From Maniola hyperantus (lineage: Eukaryota; Arthropoda; Insecta; Lepidoptera; Nymphalidae), in the NCBI RefSeq assembly GCF_902806685.2, contig NC_048548.1:14472557-14536556 (forward strand): 64,000 bases of DNA. Direction: 5' to 3'. Shown piece by piece: positions 60,751 to 64,000 of the stretch. The position numbers and the translations under genes are program-made. The notes under the pieces are model-generated. The model did not search any database and was not told where the DNA came from. It saw only the letters and a list, made by a program, of their open reading frames with translations. How positions within the stretch are numbered: position 1 is the stretch's first letter; each line of letters starts with the position of its first letter.

Positions 60751-61414
60751 TGCAACGATGACGTAACGAGGCGGCCGACGGGACGGGCCGCGCGTCATCG
60801 CTGCGAGAAACTTCGAGAAGCTTCACTGCCCCGCTACCCGCGCCGCGCGTACGCCCCGCGCGTGCCTAGCACACCACCGTCACCGCGCCGGCTTGCCTGC
60901 CTGCAGCCGGCTATAAATAGCTGAGCCCGTCCACGGACAAGGCAGTCCACTCGTGACTGTCTGGGGCGCTCGGCCTGATCTTAATCGTGGGTCGATACCA
61001 GACAGTTCTCGTGGGCACTGGGGGTGCTAGTCATACCTCGGCTTCAGAAGCCAGGCTTGCGTAGCATCACCGTCCGCCACTCCCCCTCGTCCCCTCGTAG
61101 GTGCCTTCCGCGCACACCCCGCGTCCCGCGTAAGCAGCCGACGGCGGCTGACAGTTCGCGAATCAAACCTGGCAGTGTTGCCCGCTGCCAGGGGAAAATC
61201 TCCCCGGCTCCCTCAGAGCCGGTGCGGTAGCAGATAAGGATAGAATATGTATATTAATTATTAAGGGAATAAAACATAGTTATTGTCCGTGTTACCAATG
61301 TTTAATTTCTAATCTCCCCACAAAGTAGGGAAAATCTCGAATATAGGTTCGAACCCTATTTTAATGTAGGTAGTGAAGACGCGCTGAGGCCCAGGCGCCT
61401 TCCACTACGTTACA
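60751..61414 (+). repeat. Gypsy-2 3' LTR
   Basis: Same length and apparently same sequence as the 5' LTR; AATAAA at 61268-61273; structured motif at 60945-61016. Confidence 0.93.
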
Positions 61415-61645
61415 TTTGTGTAATAGTATTTGATGAGTGGATAAACAATTAGTTTGATTTTAGTAGTACGATTATCATACTTTGTTATGATGTTTTGATA
61501 TTAATTATATGTAGTGATATTTGAAGTTATATTATTGAATGATTACATACTTTGATTTCAGTTTTACAATTATGATACTTATTATGTGTTTTGATATTTT
61601 TGTGTCTTGTTTTTAATGAAAAGTATTTGATCTGATACTCATGAT
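61415..61645. repeat. Degenerate tandem array, right part
   Basis: Continues the array of 53775-54202 (TGTAATAGTATTTGATGAGT, GATTACATACTTTGATTTCA, ATTATGATACTTATTATGTG). Confidence 0.72.
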
Positions 61646-61702
61646 AAAACGTGTGATGCTATTATTGTTGTTTTTGATGTGTTAACAACAGTCGTTACAA
61701 TA

Positions 61703-62071
61703 TCTGGAAGTCGTACACGGTCGTGAAGTCTTGTAGCACGATGAGCTCTTGACTTGACGGCGAGGGGTCCGGTGCAGATGGGTAGTGGAGTCGCGTTACA
61801 TCTGGAAGTCGTACACGGCCGTGAAGTCTGGTAGCACGATGAGTTCTTGACTTGACGGTGAGGGGTCCGGTGCAGATGAGTAGTGGAGTCGTTACATCTG
61901 GAAGTCGTACACGGCCGTGAAGTCTGGTAGCACGATGAATTCTTGACTTGACGGTGAGGGGTCCGGTGCAGATAAGTAGTGGAGTCGTTGCATCTGGAAG
62001 TCGTACACGGCCGTGATGTCTGGTAGCACGATGAGTTCTTGACTTAACGGTGAGGGGTCCGGTGCAGATGC
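61703..62071. repeat. 96-bp tandem repeat, four copies
   Basis: Starts at 61703 (98 bp), 61801, 61897 and 61993 (last incomplete). Unit begins TCTGGAAGTCGTACACGGCC and ends TAGTGGAGTCGTTACA. 96 bp is 32 codons and a minus-strand frame stays open through copies 3 and 4, but a TAA appears at the copy 2/3 junction, where the next unit has CAA. Confidence 0.9.
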
Positions 62072-62442
62072 GATTAATTGGATTGGAAAGCGAGGGTGGC
62101 CCAAAGTGGGTAAAGTCCTCGATGCAATCCAGATTATTTTTCAGAAGCTGTACACGAATTTACTTTAATTTTATTTATTTATTTTTGTGGAAACAAACAG
62201 TTATAGTACATGGATAGTTAGTACATAAGATATAAAACACGTAAACCTAAATATTCCAATGAAAAAATTAATACTTATTACAAAATTATGTCTACTACTA
62301 AATTTGGATGTATTTGGATTATAATGTACATATTGCTGAAATTTTATGATATTGTTAGGTATAGGTGATATTATGAAAATAGGTAAAAACTGTTTTGTAT
62401 AATAAGTTTGAGGACAAACTTAATGTAGTCAGAATGCCCGAA
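62072..62442. other. LTR-X internal sequence, no gene seen
   Basis: AT-rich, non-coding, leading into the right terminal repeat. No purine tract is obvious before it. Confidence 0.45.
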
Positions 62443-62776
62443 TGTTAGATATTATAAATAAATGCAGGTACCTATTATAAAATAATGTACACAGTTGTAG
62501 GTAGATTCTAAATATTGACTTGACAGTGTTAATTTATCTATATTTTGTGAGTGTAGGAATGGATTGATGTGAAGGTAGGCTATAGAACGAATGTTGCCTG
62601 CATTCGCTTCGTTTATTTTGAGTTATAATAGTTAGTCTTACGACACACCGATTTATTCCTATACCAACATCCAAAGTGGTAACAGTGATTAATAAAACTA
62701 TAAGAAATTCATCGTTATTCTTTCTGACGATAGAATCTTACCTTAAAATTCAAGATTCATCCTCGGCTTTCTATTA
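62443..62776. repeat. LTR-X right terminal repeat
   Basis: Same length as the left repeat and one base different; followed by CATG and the rest of the A' repeat. Confidence 0.85.
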
Positions 62777-62998
62777 CATGCAAATAGCTTGAAAAATTAC
62801 CGACTTTCATACAAACTTCCATTTCCCATTTAACCCACTTTGGGGTGGAATTTCGAAAAATCCTTTCTTAGTGGATACCTACTCTTCACAAAGAATAGAC
62901 CCTCCAAATTTCATGTCTTTAGGACCAGCGGTTTAGGCTGTGCGTTGATATCTATGTCAGTCAGTCAGTCAGGACTTTGAATTTTATATATTTAGATG
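62777..62998 (+). mobile_element. Family A' repeat, right part of split copy
   Basis: CATGCAAATAGCTTGAAAAA continues exactly where the copy at 43873-44207 stops (compare the intact 13711-14186). It runs to (GTCA)n and TTATATATTTAGAT. Confidence 0.8.
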
Positions 62999-63202
62999 TC
63001 AGGAAGTACCTATTTGGAAAGATGCGAACATGTTGTATCAGTTAATTGTGGTTGTCCAAAGTTTTCCCAAATGAAGAACAAAGTTTGGTGTCTCAGATTG
63101 TAAAGGACACTGTACATACAAACAGGGCTGCCACTTGGCAGTTCTTAACAATACGGACTCAGAGTCAATTATATTGACTTTATTTTTTATTATAAGACAA
63201 AC

Positions 63203-63427
63203 TAGCTCGTGCTTGCGATTTCGTCCGCGTGGATTTATGTTTTTAAAATCCCTGGGGAACTTTTTCATTTTCCGGAATAAAAAGTAGCCTATGTCACTAT
63301 CCAGGTCTTTAACTATACCCATGCCAAAAATCACGTCATTCCGTTGCTCCGTTGCGACGCGATTGAATGACAAACCAATAAACCAACAAAACATCAAACA
63401 AACACACTTGCGCATTTATAATAAGGG
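63203..63427 (+). mobile_element. Family B repeat
   Basis: ACTAGCTCGTGCTTGCGATT to CACTTGCGCATTTATAATAA, containing GTTGCGACGCGATTGAATGA; opposite orientation to 16366-16607. Confidence 0.75.
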
Positions 63428-63489
63428 TAGTGATTGTATTTTATGAGTCCCTGACTATGATCTCATCTGCAGGTCTACCAACATTTGAG

Positions 63490-63625
63490 AGCTATAATGT
63501 GGCGATTGTAATCACCTCTGATTGGCAGAAACCCACTTGCTATTGTCTAAAATGCACAGTTCTAGCTAAAATGCTATAAGTTCACACAATTAACAACAAT
63601 AGTTATTGTAATTATCGCAATGTAC
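63490..63625. mobile_element. Family E repeat, diverged
   Basis: GTAATCACCTCTGATTGGCA and AACAACAATAGTTATTGTAA correspond to the family E ends at 2013-2200. Confidence 0.45.
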
Positions 63626-63761
63626 AGATACAAGTTAAGAATAAGTTCTCTAATTTTTATAATTTTTATACTTAGTGTTTTTATCTAGGTACACTTCAAG
63701 GAAATTTCTAAATAATTTTAAATACGTATATCAAAAAATGCGGACCGGCAGGATTCCTACT

Positions 63762-63879
63762 TACGTCTTCTGGGTTCGCGCCCGACGCCTTGACCGTCCT
63801 TCTTGTCTTGTCTTGTCGTTGAGTAAGCGAACCGTGGCCTAGCGGTCAAGGCGTCCGGCGCGAGCCCAGAAGACGTAGG
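63762..63879. repeat. Head-to-head pair of tRNA-like SINE heads
   Basis: 63762-63796 is the reverse complement of 63843 to about 63877 with two mismatches (GACGCCTTGACCG and CGGTCAAGGCGTC). The right copy continues as a tRNA-like head with A-box TGGCCTAGCGGTCAAGG and B-box GGTTCGAAA. The spacer is about 46 bp with (CTTGT)n. Confidence 0.75.
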
Positions 63880-64000
63880 TTCGAAACCAATCCATCAGCC
63901 TGGATGCATCTACTGCTTATAGCAAGTTCCGACCCGACATAGCTTTGCAAATTCTGCCCAGCCCAGCTGAATTCTTCTGTCAACCTCATTATCAAAGTTG
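63880..64000 (+). other. Tail of SINE and repeat M at the window edge
   Basis: From about 63940, GCCCAGCCCAGCTGAATTCT repeats 39543-39590 in inverse orientation. It is cut by the window end. Confidence 0.45.

Larger units (their letters stand above)
54203..61414 (+). mobile_element. Gypsy-2: Ty3/gypsy element with long LTRs
   Basis: 664-bp LTRs (54203-54866, 60751-61414) appear identical and have near-inverse ends TGCAACG/CGTTACA. Flanks read ATTG and TTTG, a 4-bp duplication with one mismatch or slightly shifted ends. Order: LTR, tRNA-Lys-type primer site, 0.86-kb structured leader, gag-pol in one frame, integrase, 1-kb 3' region with an extra ORF, LTR. It is inserted in a tandem array inside LTR-X. 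Two single-base frameshifts break pol. Confidence 0.92.
44208..62776. mobile_element. 18.57-kb nested LTR-type insertion (LTR-X plus two gypsy elements)
   Basis: Direct terminal repeats of 334 bp (44208-44541 and 62443-62776) differ at one base that I can see (AGTTAATC against AGTTAGTC). CATG precedes the left copy (44204-44207) and follows the right copy (62777-62780). The flanks are the two halves of one A' repeat. After removing gypsy-1 and gypsy-2, LTR-X is about 6 kb and has no gag or pol, so it is non-autonomous. Ends are TG...TA, not the usual TG...CA. A primer-binding site was not identified: the first internal bases are TCAGAAGTGGTACGAAGC. Confidence 0.8.

Noticed and set aside
63837..63905. 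tRNA gene
   Set aside because: tRNA-like SINE head with an inverted partner; acceptor pairing is not convincing.

Overview
The window looks like gene-poor, transposon-dense DNA from a moth or butterfly (Lepidoptera). The evidence is composition and repeat content: AT-rich sequence, dozens of copies of short repeats that share a start like ACTAGCT..CGCGACTTCGTCCGCGTGG, tRNA-derived SINEs with lepidopteran-type bodies, and 3' ends of R1-, Jockey/CR1- and RTE-like LINEs. I found no convincing exon of a host protein gene and no rRNA or functional tRNA gene. All long coding regions belong to retroelements. Species, family names and exact ages cannot be read from the sequence alone.

Layout. 1-17 kb: interspersed repeats, two dead LINE 3' ends (about 3.1-3.8 kb and 5.0-5.5 kb), three SINEs, a terminal-inverted-repeat MITE (8.5 kb), a GC-rich cruciform (11.2 kb) and a homogeneous 35-bp satellite (11.75-12.48 kb). 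17.05-22.41 kb: an apparently complete DIRS-type tyrosine-recombinase retrotransposon on the minus strand, with inverted terminal repeats, an internal complementary region, a probable spliced gag, RT-RNase H and a tyrosine recombinase. 22.4-43.9 kb: more repeats, a Jockey-like LINE tail, an RTE-like LINE tail, two hAT-type MITEs with clean 8-bp target duplications, a diverged tandem duplication, perfect palindromes, and 21-bp and 67-bp tandem arrays.

43.87-63.0 kb is one Russian-doll locus. A short repeat is split at 44207/62777 by an 18.57-kb insertion bounded by 334-bp direct terminal repeats and a CATG duplication. That insertion is an LTR-type element with no coding capacity of its own. 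It was itself invaded by two Ty3/gypsy-type elements. Gypsy-1 (44977-50248) is 412/mdg1-like, has identical 117-bp LTRs, carries an extra small membrane-protein ORF before gag, and has lost the protease-RT junction. Gypsy-2 (54203-61414) has 664-bp LTRs that look identical, a fused gag-pol, an integrase broken by two homopolymer frameshifts, an extra ORF after pol, and a folded RNA motif present three times in its 5' leader. The last 1 kb holds another dispersed repeat and a head-to-head pair of tRNA-like SINE heads.

The most promising undescribed items are the triplicated, covarying stem-loop RNA at the 5' end of gypsy-2; the acylation-plus-transmembrane mini-protein of gypsy-1; the intron of the DIRS gag gene, which carries four compensated stem-loops; and the nested 18.6-kb insertion that lets these events be ordered in time.
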